Positions 34,858-43,726 of a DNA stretch of 64,000 nt are shown here, piece by piece. The DNA is from Paractinoplanes lichenicola (lineage in GTDB: Bacteria; Actinomycetota; Actinomycetes; Mycobacteriales; Micromonosporaceae): contig NZ_JAENHO010000002.1 of assembly GCF_016785085.1 (NCBI RefSeq), positions 744,001-808,000 on the forward strand, written 5' to 3'. The notes beneath the pieces are model-generated. The model worked only from the letters and a program-made list of their open reading frames with translations, had not been told where the DNA came from and did not search any database. The position numbers and the translations under genes are program-made. Position 1 is the first letter of the stretch. Each line of letters opens with the position of its first letter.

Positions 34858-37800
34858 ATGTTCGCGCTCATCTGGGGTGCCGTGCGGACGCGGACCGCCC
34901 AGGTTCTCACCGTGCTGGTGCTGACCGCGCTGGCCGCCGCCGTGGCCGCCGCCGGCCCCTGGTTCGCCCATGCGAGCATCAACGCCGCCGCCGCGGCCGA
35001 CGTGGCCGCCGCCCCGGCCGACCAGCGCACCGTCTCGGTGCGTCAGATCGTCAAGAGCAACGGCGCCCCGCAGACCGCCATCGACGAGGTCAGGGCGTCG
35101 ATGCAGACCCAGTTGCCGCTGCCCGCGGCCGACCCGGTGATCGGCCTGCAGCTCCCGCTCGTCGTCGACGTCAGCGGCACCTTCCCGGCCATGGGCATCG
35201 CCTACCGCGACGACGCCTGCGCGCACCTGACCCTCGACGGCGCCTGCCCGCGGGCCCGCGGCGAGGTGGCCGTCAGCTCGTCCGCCGCGCAGCAGATCGG
35301 CCTGCGCGTCGGCGATCCGCTGGAGCTGGCGCCCAGCCCCGGCAGCAAGCCGATCCGGCTCGAGGTGGTGGCCCTCTTCAGCTATCGGGAGCCCAACGGT
35401 CCTTATTGGAACAACTCGCTGTTCGAGGCGGACGGCGGGCTCGACCCCGCGTTCACCGCACTCGACACGTTCGCCGACCGGATGCTGTGGGAGCCCACGG
35501 CCACGTTCGACGTGACGATCCCGGACGAGCTGCTGCGCGGCGACGACGGCTTCCGGCTCGGCTCCGTGCTGCGCCAGGCGGAATACAAGCTCGGCGCGTC
35601 AGGTCTGCGGGTGGTCAACGCCAGCGGCCCGCTGCTGACCGCGATCGCCCGCGACCGCGAGGAGATCCGGCTCGGCGTGGTCATCGCGATGACCCAGACG
35701 CTGGTGCTGACCTGGTTCGCGATCGGCCTGGCGGGCCGTTACACCGGCCGCGACCGGCGCGGCGACATCGCCCTGCTCAAGCTGCGCGGCAGCACCCGGT
35801 TCGCGATGCTGCGCCTGGCCTGGGGCCAGCATCTGCTGCCGCTGACCGCGGGCGCGGTGCTCGGCTTGCCGCTGGGCTACCTACTGGCGCGGTGGCTGGC
35901 CGGCCCGGTCGAGCCGCCGGCCCAGCGGCTCGAGGCGCTGCTGCTCTCGGTCGCGGCGGCCGGGGCCGTGCTGCTCGGCGGCCTGCTCGTGCTGGCCGCG
36001 GTCGAGGCCGTGGTGCTGCGCCGGCCGGTGGCCGACCTGCTGCGCCAGGTGGGCTCGGGCCGCGGCGACTGGCGGTCCGGCCTGGCCGACCTGCTGCTGC
36101 TCGCGGTGGCGGTGGCCGCCGTCTATCAGGCCCGGTCGAGCGCGCCCGACAGCGGTCTCGCGCTGGCCGCCCCGGCCCTCGTCGCCCTGGCCGTGGCGCT
36201 GCTGCTGGCCCGGCTGCTGGGCCGCGTCGCCGACCGGGGCGGCAGCGCGGCCGTGCGCGCCGGGCGGCTGCGGCTCGGCCTGACCGCGGTGCAGGTCAGC
36301 CGGCAGCCCGGCAGCGACCGCGTGTTCGCGCTGGTCGTGGTGGCGGTCGCGCTGCTCGCCACCACGTTCGGGCTGTGGCGGGGCGACGGCGAGCACCGGT
36401 TCGAGCGCAGCCGGGCCGAGCTGGGCGCCGAGCGGGTGCTGTCGGTGCAGGCGCCCAACCGCACGGCGCTGCTCAACGCCGTACGCCGGGCCGACCCGGC
36501 CGGCGACCAGGCGATGGCCGTGGTGGTCGACCGCGACAGCACCCCGCCGGTCGTCGCCGTCGACAGCTCCCGCCTGGCCGCGGTGGCGTATTGGCGCGAC
36601 GAGTACGGCCCGGTCGACCTGATCGCCAAGGCCACCGCCGAGAGTCCCGGCCCGCGGCCGCTGCCCGCCGTCACCGGCGACCGGGTCACCGTTCAGGTGC
36701 GCTACGACGGCACGAAGCCCGCCGTGCTCGGCCTGGTGCTGCAGAACGAGGGCACCGGCGCGCCCACCCAGGTGGCGTTCGGCCGGCTCAGCCAGGGCGA
36801 ACAGACCCGTACGGCGCCGGTCAGCGGCTGTGCTGAGGCGCCCGGCTGCCGCATCCTGCGCTGGCAGTTCGACGCCCCGCCGGGTGGCGTGGGCATCGGC
36901 GGCTCGTCGGTCACCGTGCGTTCGCTGACCCAGCCCGGCCCGGCGCCCGCGATCCTCGGCCCCGAGCAGCTCGGCGACATCGCCCGCTGGCGGCCCGGCA
37001 CGGTCGGCGTCGCCCCCGACGTGGCCGCCCGCGCCGGCACGCTGCGCATCACGGCCGACCTCAACACCACCAAGTCGACCGACATCGGTTTCGAGGTGTG
37101 GGCGGTCGACAGCGCCCTCCCGCCGCCGATCGTGCTGGCCGGCCCGGCCCCCGAGTCGTGGCGCTTCGACGAGCCCGGCCTGCCCACCCTGGGGGCCGCT
37201 CCGATTCCCGTACGCCTCGACGGCGCGGCCGGGGTGCTGCCAGTCGTCGGCCGCGCGGGCGTGCTGGTCGACCTCGAGACGGCTCGCCGCATCGCCGGGG
37301 ACACCAACCCGGCCGGCGAGTTCCAGGTGTGGCTCGCGCCCGGCGCCGGGCTGTCGGTCGTGACCGCGCTGCGCGAGGCCGGCCTGGTGATCGGCGACGA
37401 GCGGGTGGCCGCCGACCGCGCCGCCGCCCTGGCCGAGCAGGCCCCGTCCGCGGTGGCCCGGTTCGCGCTGATCGCGGGCGTCGTCGGGCTGCTGCTGGCG
37501 GCCGCGGCGGTCGGCGTGGCCGGGGCCGTCGACCGGCGCCAGCGCCTCGGGCAGCTGCGGGCGTTGCGGCTGCAGGGCCTGCCCGTGCCGGTCGCGGTCG
37601 GCACGGCGTACGCGGGCACTCTGGTCTTGATCGGGACGGGCCTGGCGGCCGGGCTGCTGGCCGCGGCGATCGCGAACCCGCTGGCCCGGGTGGCCGTGGC
37701 CGGCTTCACCGACGGCTGGGCGGTGCTGCCCGCGCCGGGCGCCCTGGGCTGGGTCGCGCTCTCGGTGACCGGGCTGGTCGCCCTCGTCGTGCTGGGGCTG

Positions 37801-37869
37801 GTCGGCTGGCTCTCGGTGCTCCCCCTGATCCGCGGCCTGCGTGCCGGCGAGACGGGGGCGGGCCGATGA
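34858..37869 (+). CDS. FtsX-like ABC transporter permease, first of two
   Basis: The 1003-residue membrane protein has an N-terminal span (VLTVLVLTALAAAVAAAG), a large extracytoplasmic region, a central cluster of spans with FtsX-type segments, a second extracytoplasmic domain and four C-terminal spans. This is the MacB/FtsX-like layout of permeases that handle lipoproteins, peptides or cell-wall signals. ATG at 34858 follows GGGGGGAGGG. The end of the gene (LIRGLRAGETGAGR) lies in a 41-bp unit repeated three times, leading through two mini-ORFs to the second permease. The frame is open upstream into corA, but that part is an artefact. Confidence 0.88.
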   Translation: MFALIWGAVRTRTAQVLTVLVLTALAAAVAAAGPWFAHASINAAAAADVAAAPADQRTVSVRQIVKSNGAPQTAIDEVRASMQTQLPLPAADPVIGLQLPLVVDVSGTFPAMGIAYRDDACAHLTLDGACPRARGEVAVSSSAAQQIGLRVGDPLELAPSPGSKPIRLEVVALFSYREPNGPYWNNSLFEADGGLDPAFTALDTFADRMLWEPTATFDVTIPDELLRGDDGFRLGSVLRQAEYKLGASGLRVVNASGPLLTAIARDREEIRLGVVIAMTQTLVLTWFAIGLAGRYTGRDRRGDIALLKLRGSTRFAMLRLAWGQHLLPLTAGAVLGLPLGYLLARWLAGPVEPPAQRLEALLLSVAAAGAVLLGGLLVLAAVEAVVLRRPVADLLRQVGSGRGDWRSGLADLLLLAVAVAAVYQARSSAPDSGLALAAPALVALAVALLLARLLGRVADRGGSAAVRAGRLRLGLTAVQVSRQPGSDRVFALVVVAVALLATTFGLWRGDGEHRFERSRAELGAERVLSVQAPNRTALLNAVRRADPAGDQAMAVVVDRDSTPPVVAVDSSRLAAVAYWRDEYGPVDLIAKATAESPGPRPLPAVTGDRVTVQVRYDGTKPAVLGLVLQNEGTGAPTQVAFGRLSQGEQTRTAPVSGCAEAPGCRILRWQFDAPPGGVGIGGSSVTVRSLTQPGPAPAILGPEQLGDIARWRPGTVGVAPDVAARAGTLRITADLNTTKSTDIGFEVWAVDSALPPPIVLAGPAPESWRFDEPGLPTLGAAPIPVRLDGAAGVLPVVGRAGVLVDLETARRIAGDTNPAGEFQVWLAPGAGLSVVTALREAGLVIGDERVAADRAAALAEQAPSAVARFALIAGVVGLLLAAAAVGVAGAVDRRQRLGQLRALRLQGLPVPVAVGTAYAGTLVLIGTGLAAGLLAAAIANPLARVAVAGFTDGWAVLPAPGALGWVALSVTGLVALVVLGLVGWLSVLPLIRGLRAGETGAGR

Positions 37870-37947
37870 TCCGCGGCCTGCATGCGGGTGAGACGGGGGC
37901 GGGCCGATGATCCGCGGCCTGCGCGCGAGCGAGCCGGGAGCCGGCCG
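37825..37947 (+). repeat. Three tandem 41-bp repeats at the permease-permease junction
   Basis: The last 41 bp of the first permease gene are repeated twice more with a few changes (boundaries 37825, 37866, 37907, 37948). Because 41 is one less than a multiple of three and each unit ends in ATGA, every copy re-creates a stop-start overlap. Confidence 0.93.
37866..37910 (+). CDS. Mini-ORF 1 (14 residues) linking the two permeases
   Basis: The ORF encodes MIRGLHAGETGAGR. Its ATG overlaps the stop of the first permease and its stop overlaps the next mini-ORF, both as ATGA. It is a copy of the permease C-terminus. It probably passes terminating ribosomes on to the next start; a function of the peptide itself is unlikely. 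Confidence 0.5.
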   Translation: MIRGLHAGETGAGR

Positions 37948-37951
37948 ATGA
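37907..37951 (+). CDS. Mini-ORF 2 (14 residues) linking the two permeases
   Basis: The ORF encodes MIRGLRASEPGAGR. It overlaps mini-ORF 1 at ATGA and the start of the second permease at ATGA (37948-37951). Several substitutions relative to mini-ORF 1 kept the frame and stop, so the chain has survived some divergence. Confidence 0.5.
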   Translation: MIRGLRASEPGAGR

Positions 37952-40947
37952 TCTCGCTGGTGCTCGCCATGGTCTGGACCCGCCGTGGCCAGGCCGTCAC
38001 GCTCGCCCTGCTGGCCCTGTTCGCGGTGGCCTCCGCGGTCGCGTCGCCGGCCTATCTGACCGCTGTCGACCGGGCCATCGCGGCCGGCCAGATCGACACG
38101 TCGGTGGCCGCCGAGCGCACCCTGAGCATCACCGGCCGGGTCGACAACCGCATCCAGGACGAGGGCACGCCCGACTTCGCCAACATCGGCGCGGCCCTGA
38201 TCGAGCTGCCCGGCTTCAGCTACGTCTACGCCTCGGCCTTCCCGACCGTCGGCCTCGAGCCGGACGTCGAGAACGACACGCAGCTGGTCTACCGGCAGGA
38301 CGTCTGCGCGCACGTGCGGATCGTCAGCGGCCGCTGCCTGGTCGGCGAGGGCGACGTGATCGTCGGGGTGCGGACGGCGAAGCGGGCCGGGCTGGCCGCG
38401 GGCGACCCGGTCACGATGACGTACGCGGCCTTCCTCGACGACCCGCGCGAGCCCCGCTGGGAGCCGGAGGGCCTGCCCAAGCGGCTCACCGTCGCCGGCA
38501 CGTACGAGGTGGAGAACCCGGCCGACGTCTACTGGGGATCGCACGGCTACTTCGACGCGGTGCCCGGGCGCGGCCCCGACGAGCCGGTCTTCACCGGCGC
38601 CGTCACCGTGGCCGCGACCGACCACGGCATGACCGACCTGTCGATCGACGGCGCCGCCGGTCCCGCCGCGCTCGACGTCGACAGGCTCGGCGAGCTGCGG
38701 GCCGGCCTGCTCGCGCTGACCCGGAAGTCCACCGAGATCGGGCCCAACCTGCAGGTCGACTCGGGCATCCCGGCCCTGCTCGACCGGATCGACTCCGGCC
38801 GCTCGTCGGCGCACCTGCTGGTGCCGGTGGTCGCCGTCCCGCTCGTGCTGCTGGCCTGCTTCAGCATCTTTCTGGCCGTCGGCTACGGCACCCAGGGCCG
38901 GCAGCCCGAGCTGGCCGTGGTGGCTCTGCGCGGGTCCCGCTGGTGGACGCGGTGGTGGCTGGCCACCGGCGAGAGCCTCGCGGCGATTTTGGCCGGCGCC
39001 GTCGCGGGCTGCCTGGCCGGACAGCTGCTGGTCAACGTGGTGGCGGCGGCCCGGTTCCCGGGCGTGGGGGTCGACCCCGGTTTCGCCTCCCTGCGGTACG
39101 CCCCGCTCGCCGCGGCGGCCGCCCTCGGCGCGGCGGTCCTGGCCCAGCGGCGGCAGTTGCTCAGCCCGGTCGCGTTCCTGCTGCGCCGCAACCCGCCCCA
39201 GCTCAACGGCGCCCGCGCCCTGGCCGTCGAGGCCGTCGTCGTGCTGCTGGCCGTCGTCTGCGCCGTGCAGCTGGCCGTCACGGACGGCTCGCTCACCGGC
39301 GTCGGCCTGCTCGCCCCGGCGTTCGTCATGCTGGCCCTGTCGCTGCTGGCCGCGCGGGCCCTGCTGCCGCTGGTCACCCGGTACGCCACCGGCGCGCTGC
39401 GGGCCGGCCGGCTCGGCCCCGCCCTCGCCGCCTTCCAGCTCTCCCGCCGCCCCGGCGCCCAGCGCCTGTTCGCGCTGCTGGTCGCCACGGTCGCCGTGGC
39501 CGGCTACGCCACCTGCGCGATCGACGTCGCCGCGCGCGGCCGGGTCGTGCAGGCCGAGCTGGGCGTGGGCGCGCAGCGGGTGCTCGAGGTGTCGCCGGTC
39601 TTCCGCAGCCAGCTGCTGCACGCCGTGCGCGAGGTCGACCCCGAGGGCAAGTTCGCCATGGCCACCTCGCGGCTGCGCAACAGCAGCGGCACCGAGCCGC
39701 TGGGCCTGGCGGCCGACACCACCCGGCTCGCCGCCGTCGCGACCTGGCCCGGCGGCGCCCCCTCGGTCGAGCAGGTCGTGCGGCGCCTGCGGCCCGACGC
39801 GCCGGCCCCGATGGTGATCGGCGGGCCCGAGCTGGTCGTCGAGGCCACCACGTCCGGGGTCGTCAAGGGCAAGGAGCTGCGGATCAACGTGGCCGTGTCG
39901 TCGCTGACCGACCTCGGCGAGACGGTGGTGCGCCTGGGCGACCTGCGCGAGGGCCGCGCCCGCTACGCCGAACGGGTGGACCTCTGCGAGGACGGCTGCC
40001 GGATCAACGGCCTGCAGTTCGCGCTCAACGACAACGTGATCGGCGTGACCGGCGGGCTCACCGTCCACAGCATCGGCAGCGACCAGCCGTCCCAGGTCGC
40101 GCTGGCCGCCGACCGCTGGCGGATGCCCAAGAACGGCCGGGTCAGCGCGGCCCCCGACGGCCTGCGCATCGACGTCGACGCGCCGAACGGGCTGCCCGAC
40201 GGCGCCTGGGTCCACCCCGTCGCCACGCCCTACCCGCTGCCGGTCGCGATGGCCGGCGACGACCCGATCGACGGCGGCCTGACCGGCATCGACGGCTACC
40301 CGATCGACGTGACCAAGCGGGACGACCTGCCCGCCGTGCCCCGCGCGGGCGAGGTGGCCAGCCTGGTCGACCTCGAATACGCCGACCGGCTCGCCATCGA
40401 CGCCGCCCCGGCGCTGGCGCCCGAGGTCTGGCTCAACGACCAGGCCCCGCCCGACATCGAGCAGCGGCTCACCAAGGCCGGCCTGACCGTCGTCGGCGAC
40501 AGCCGGGCCGAGCGGGTGCACCGCCAGCTCGACGAGCAGGGGCCGGCGCTGGCGCTCTGGTTCCACGTGATCGCGGGCGGCCTGGCCGTGCTGCTCGGCG
40601 CGTTCGCCCTCGTGCTGGCGGCCGCCGTCGACCGGGCCCGCCGCGTCGAGGACCTGTCGGCGCTGCGCACCCAGGGCCTGCCCGGCCCGACGATGAGCCG
40701 GGCGACGCTGTGGACCTATCCGGCGCTGGTCACCATCGCCGCCGCCGTGGGCGTGCTGACCGCGCTGGCCGGCTGGGCCGCCACCGGCTGGGCGCTGCCG
40801 CTGGCCGGCGTGGCCCCCGTCCCGCTGCCCCTGCCGGGCTGGCCACGCATACTCACGTTGGCCGGCGTGACCGTCCTCGTCCTGCTCGTGCTGGCCGCCG
40901 TGGCCCTGGCCACCGGCCGCGACCTCCGCCGCCGCATCAAACCGTAG
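37948..40947 (+). CDS. FtsX-like ABC transporter permease, second of two
   Basis: The 999-residue protein has the same layout as the preceding permease: an N-terminal span, an extracytoplasmic domain, a central group of spans starting near residue 285 (LLVPVVAVPLVLLACFSIFL), a second extracytoplasmic domain, and C-terminal spans. The two probably form a heterodimer. ATG at 37948 overlaps mini-ORF 2, so translation is coupled to the upstream genes. The ATPase gene starts 10 bp after its stop. The frame upstream of this start is only the repeat region. Confidence 0.88.
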   Translation: MISLVLAMVWTRRGQAVTLALLALFAVASAVASPAYLTAVDRAIAAGQIDTSVAAERTLSITGRVDNRIQDEGTPDFANIGAALIELPGFSYVYASAFPTVGLEPDVENDTQLVYRQDVCAHVRIVSGRCLVGEGDVIVGVRTAKRAGLAAGDPVTMTYAAFLDDPREPRWEPEGLPKRLTVAGTYEVENPADVYWGSHGYFDAVPGRGPDEPVFTGAVTVAATDHGMTDLSIDGAAGPAALDVDRLGELRAGLLALTRKSTEIGPNLQVDSGIPALLDRIDSGRSSAHLLVPVVAVPLVLLACFSIFLAVGYGTQGRQPELAVVALRGSRWWTRWWLATGESLAAILAGAVAGCLAGQLLVNVVAAARFPGVGVDPGFASLRYAPLAAAAALGAAVLAQRRQLLSPVAFLLRRNPPQLNGARALAVEAVVVLLAVVCAVQLAVTDGSLTGVGLLAPAFVMLALSLLAARALLPLVTRYATGALRAGRLGPALAAFQLSRRPGAQRLFALLVATVAVAGYATCAIDVAARGRVVQAELGVGAQRVLEVSPVFRSQLLHAVREVDPEGKFAMATSRLRNSSGTEPLGLAADTTRLAAVATWPGGAPSVEQVVRRLRPDAPAPMVIGGPELVVEATTSGVVKGKELRINVAVSSLTDLGETVVRLGDLREGRARYAERVDLCEDGCRINGLQFALNDNVIGVTGGLTVHSIGSDQPSQVALAADRWRMPKNGRVSAAPDGLRIDVDAPNGLPDGAWVHPVATPYPLPVAMAGDDPIDGGLTGIDGYPIDVTKRDDLPAVPRAGEVASLVDLEYADRLAIDAAPALAPEVWLNDQAPPDIEQRLTKAGLTVVGDSRAERVHRQLDEQGPALALWFHVIAGGLAVLLGAFALVLAAAVDRARRVEDLSALRTQGLPGPTMSRATLWTYPALVTIAAAVGVLTALAGWAATGWALPLAGVAPVPLPLPGWPRILTLAGVTVLVLLVLAAVALATGRDLRRRIKP

Positions 40948-40957
40948 GAGCCGACTC

Positions 40958-41611
40958 GTGAAAACACTGAGCGTCGTGGACGCCGACCTCGCCTGGGACA
41001 GCGACCTCACGGTGCTGCGCGGCGTCACCGTCGAGGCCCGGCCCGGCCAGATCCTGGCCGTCACCGGCACCTCCGGCGCCGGCAAGACCACGCTGCTGAG
41101 CGCGATGGCCGGCCTGCTCACCCCGGCCCGGGGCGAGGTGCTGGTCGACGGCGAGCGGCTGACCGGCCGCGACCAGGCGGTCAAGCTCGGCGTGGTGCTG
41201 ATCCCGCAGGACAACGGCCTGGCCGCGATCCTCACCGCCGCCGAGAACATCTCGGTCGCGGTCATCGCCACCGGCGGCACGGCGGCCGAGGCCCGCCGGC
41301 GCACGGCCGAGGCGCTCGAGCCGCTGGGCCTGTCGGGTCAGGCCAACCAGCTCATCGAGGAGCTCTCGGGCGGGCAGCAGCAGCGCACGGCGATCGCCCG
41401 GGGCCTGGCCCTGCGGGGCGACGTGCTGCTGGCCGACGAGATCACCAGCGAGCTCGACGCGGCCAACCGCCAGCGGGTCATGGAGCTGCTGCGGGCCGAG
41501 GCCGACCGGGGCGCCACGGTCATCTTCGCCACCCACGACCCCGAGGCCGCCGCGGCCTGCGACCGCGAGCTGCACCTGATCGACGGCGCCACCGACTGGG
41601 TGCGCACCTAG
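40958..41611 (+). CDS. ABC transporter ATP-binding protein for the permease pair
   Basis: The 217-residue ATPase has Walker A GTSGAGKTT near residue 38, the signature LSGGQQQRTAIARG near 137 and the Walker B segment VLLADEITSELD. It is of the MacB/LolD type that partners FtsX-like permeases. The GTG start lies 10 bp after the second permease, completing the operon. Its TAG stop is the first part of the long inverted repeat that follows. Confidence 0.95.
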   Translation: MKTLSVVDADLAWDSDLTVLRGVTVEARPGQILAVTGTSGAGKTTLLSAMAGLLTPARGEVLVDGERLTGRDQAVKLGVVLIPQDNGLAAILTAAENISVAVIATGGTAAEARRRTAEALEPLGLSGQANQLIEELSGGQQQRTAIARGLALRGDVLLADEITSELDAANRQRVMELLRAEADRGATVIFATHDPEAAAACDRELHLIDGATDWVRT

Positions 41612-41776
41612 CGCCTGTTTCGTAGCTGGGGCGGGGCTGCGGCAGGGCCCAGATCCCGCCTGGCGGCGTCCCGGGGAAGCCAGGTTCCAACACCGGGAGC
41701 CAGGCTCCCCCGGGCCACCACCAGACGAAATCTGGACCCGGCCTCGCTGCCACCCCAGCTACGAAACAGGCGCTAG
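41608..41776. repeat. 169-bp element with 24-bp perfect inverted ends
   Basis: The arms at 41608-41631 and 41753-41776 are perfect inverted repeats, beginning CTAGCGCCTGTTTCGTAG. Inside are smaller hairpins such as CCAGACGAAATCTGG near 41721. Each end carries the palindromic tetranucleotide CTAG, which could be a target-site duplication. It may be a MITE-like non-autonomous element or a large bidirectional terminator between the convergent ATPase genes. The left CTAG supplies the stop codon of the upstream ATPase. Confidence 0.75.
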
Positions 41777-41824
41777 CACCCGCGCGGCGGCCGGCGGCCG
41801 GATCACGCGCGCGCTGACAAACGG

Positions 41825-42667
41825 CTAGAGGACCTGCTCGGTGCCGCCCGGCACCAGGGTGACCTCGCCGTCGATGTGCTGCACCGTGAAGAGCGTGCCG
41901 GGCGGATAGCTGCCCAGCACCTCGGGCGGCAGCTGCACCGTGCCGTCGCCCGCGACCACCGCGAAATCCTGCCCGTCGCGGCCCTCGGCGCCGACCCGGC
42001 CGTCGCGGATCGTCACCGCGCGGCCCAGCCGGGCGCCGACCTCGTTGTCGTGGGTGACGACCACGATCGTGGTCTGCCGCTCGGCGTTGACCGTCTCCAT
42101 CGCCGCCAGCACCTCGTCGCGGCCCGCGGTGTCGAGCCGGCTGGTCGGCTCGTCGACGAGCAGCAGGCCGGGGCCCGTGGCGATGCCCACGGCGAGGGCG
42201 GCCCGCTGCCGGCCGCCCGGGGTCAGGTCGCTCAGCCGCTGGCGGCCCTGCCCGGGCAGGCCGACCAGGTCGAGGATGCGGTCGGGGTCGTCGAGCTGGA
42301 TGCCGCGGGTGTGGGCCGCACGGCGCTGCGCCAGCCAGATGTTGCGATGCAGCGACGCGTACGGGAGGAGGTTTCTCGCCGCACCCTGCAGGACCACGCC
42401 GATCTCGGTGCCGCGCAGGCGGGAGATCTCGCCGTCGGAGAGCTTGCCCATGTCGTACGTGCCGATGTTGATCCGGCCCGCCGAGGGGCGCATCAGACCC
42501 GCCAGCAGCGCGATCAGAGTGGACTTGCCGGAGCCGGACGGGCCCACGAGCGCCAGCGTCTCACCCGGCGCGATCGAGAGGTCGACACCGGCGAGGGCCA
42601 CCACATCGCCCGCTTCGGCCCGATAGATGTGCACCACCCGGCGGCACGCCACGGCAAGACCGTTCAT
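41825..42667 (-). CDS. ABC transporter ATP-binding protein with C-terminal extension
   Basis: The 280-residue ATPase has Walker A GPSGSGKST near residue 47. Its signature LTPGGRQRAALAVG is degenerate (Thr-Pro for Ser-Gly), and Walker B is LLLVDEPTSRLD. Beyond the ATPase core, about 40 residues (TVQLPPEVLGSYPPGTLF and the following strand) resemble a swapped-hairpin AbrB-like strand pattern. ATG at 42667 gives the normal LolD-type N-terminus; starts at 42748 or 42676 only add non-conserved residues. It is convergent to the first ATPase and may be a second or regulatory ATPase for the same permeases. Confidence 0.88.
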   Translation of the reverse strand: MNGLAVACRRVVHIYRAEAGDVVALAGVDLSIAPGETLALVGPSGSGKSTLIALLAGLMRPSAGRINIGTYDMGKLSDGEISRLRGTEIGVVLQGAARNLLPYASLHRNIWLAQRRAAHTRGIQLDDPDRILDLVGLPGQGRQRLSDLTPGGRQRAALAVGIATGPGLLLVDEPTSRLDTAGRDEVLAAMETVNAERQTTIVVVTHDNEVGARLGRAVTIRDGRVGAEGRDGQDFAVVAGDGTVQLPPEVLGSYPPGTLFTVQHIDGEVTLVPGGTEQVL

Positions 42668-42737
42668 GCTTGTCACGCTAGCGCTCCGGCCCGCCCGGTG
42701 GTGACCCGTACGGGGGCGGCATTTTAAGGTAAGGCAC

Positions 42738-43676
42738 GTGCGCGACATTGCCGTTTTCTCCGGATCCGCCCATCCCGACCTCGCCGCCGAGATTTGCGAT
42801 CACCTCGGGGTGCCGTTGCTTCCCACCCGTACGTCCCGGTTCGCCAACGACTGCATCGAGGTGCAGCTGCAGGCCAACTGCCGCGAGCGGGACGTCTTCC
42901 TGATCCAGCCGCTGGTGCCACCCGTACAGGAGAATTTGGTCGAACTGCTCTTCATGCTCGACGCCGCCCGGGGCGCCTCGGCCGGCCGCATAACGGTTGT
43001 CCTGCCCCATTACGCGTACGCCCGCAGCGACAAGAAGGACGCCCCGCGCATCTCGATCGGGGGACGCCTGGTCGCCGACCTGCTCACCACCGCCGGCGCC
43101 GACCGGGTGCTGGCCATGACCCTGCACTCGCCGCAGGTGCACGGCTTCTTCAACATCCCCGTCGACCACCTGCATGCGTTGCAGGAGCTGGCCCGCCACT
43201 TCCGGGGCTACGACCTGAGCAACACCGTCGTCGTGTCACCCGACCTGGGCAACGCCAAGGAGGCGGCGGCGTTCGCCCGGCTGCTCGGCGTCGACGTGGC
43301 GGCCGGGGCCAAGCAGCGCTACGCCGACGACAAGGTCGTGATCAGCACGATCATCGGCGAGGTGGCCGACCGCGACGTGATCGTGCTGGACGACGAGATC
43401 GCCAAGGGCAGCACGGTGTTCGAGCTGCTCGACCGGCTGCGCGAGCGCAACGTCCGCAGCGTCCGGGTCGCCTGCACGCACGGGCTGTTCGCGGCGAACG
43501 CGGTGCAGCGGCTCTCCGACGAGAAGGAGATCGAGGAGATCGTCTGCACGAACACGGTGCCGATCCCGGTGGGCGGCCGCACCGACAAGCTGACCATCCT
43601 GTCGGTCGCGCCGGCGCTGGCCGAGGCGATGCGCCGGATCCACAACGGCGAGTCGGTCAGCGCCCTGTTCGCATGA
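42738..43676 (+). CDS. prs: Ribose-phosphate pyrophosphokinase (PRPP synthetase)
   Basis: The 312-residue protein makes PRPP from ribose 5-phosphate and ATP, feeding nucleotide, His and Trp synthesis. Conserved features are the N-terminal FSGSAHPDLA, the flexible PHYAYARSDKKD segment and the PRPP-binding loop VIVLDDEIAKGSTV near residue 215. It is probably a second, divergent PRPP synthetase, since the main copy usually sits beside glmU. The GTG start is adopted because it gives the family N-terminus. Its end runs by ATGA into a mini-ORF and then a GH88 gene. Confidence 0.92.
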   Translation: MRDIAVFSGSAHPDLAAEICDHLGVPLLPTRTSRFANDCIEVQLQANCRERDVFLIQPLVPPVQENLVELLFMLDAARGASAGRITVVLPHYAYARSDKKDAPRISIGGRLVADLLTTAGADRVLAMTLHSPQVHGFFNIPVDHLHALQELARHFRGYDLSNTVVVSPDLGNAKEAAAFARLLGVDVAAGAKQRYADDKVVISTIIGEVADRDVIVLDDEIAKGSTVFELLDRLRERNVRSVRVACTHGLFAANAVQRLSDEKEIEEIVCTNTVPIPVGGRTDKLTILSVAPALAEAMRRIHNGESVSALFA

Positions 43677-43726
43677 ACTTTCTCGACGCGCTGCTCGCCC
43701 TGCGACGACAGAGCCGATTCGCATGA
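43673..43726 (+). CDS. Mini-ORF (17 residues) between prs and the GH88 gene
   Basis: The ORF encodes MNFLDALLALRRQSRFA. It is a tandem copy of the first codons of the downstream gene (MRVLDALLAMQRQSW) carried by a 50-bp duplication. It overlaps the prs stop and the GH88 start, both as ATGA. Its effect is probably to relay ribosomes from prs to the hydrolase gene. Confidence 0.5.
   Translation: MNFLDALLALRRQSRFA

Noticed and set aside
35881..41304. Minus-strand open frame of 1807 codons opposite the ABC permeases
   Set aside because: It is Arg/Gln/Gly/His-rich low-complexity translation of the antisense strand of two clear permease genes; long antisense frames are common in high-G+C DNA.
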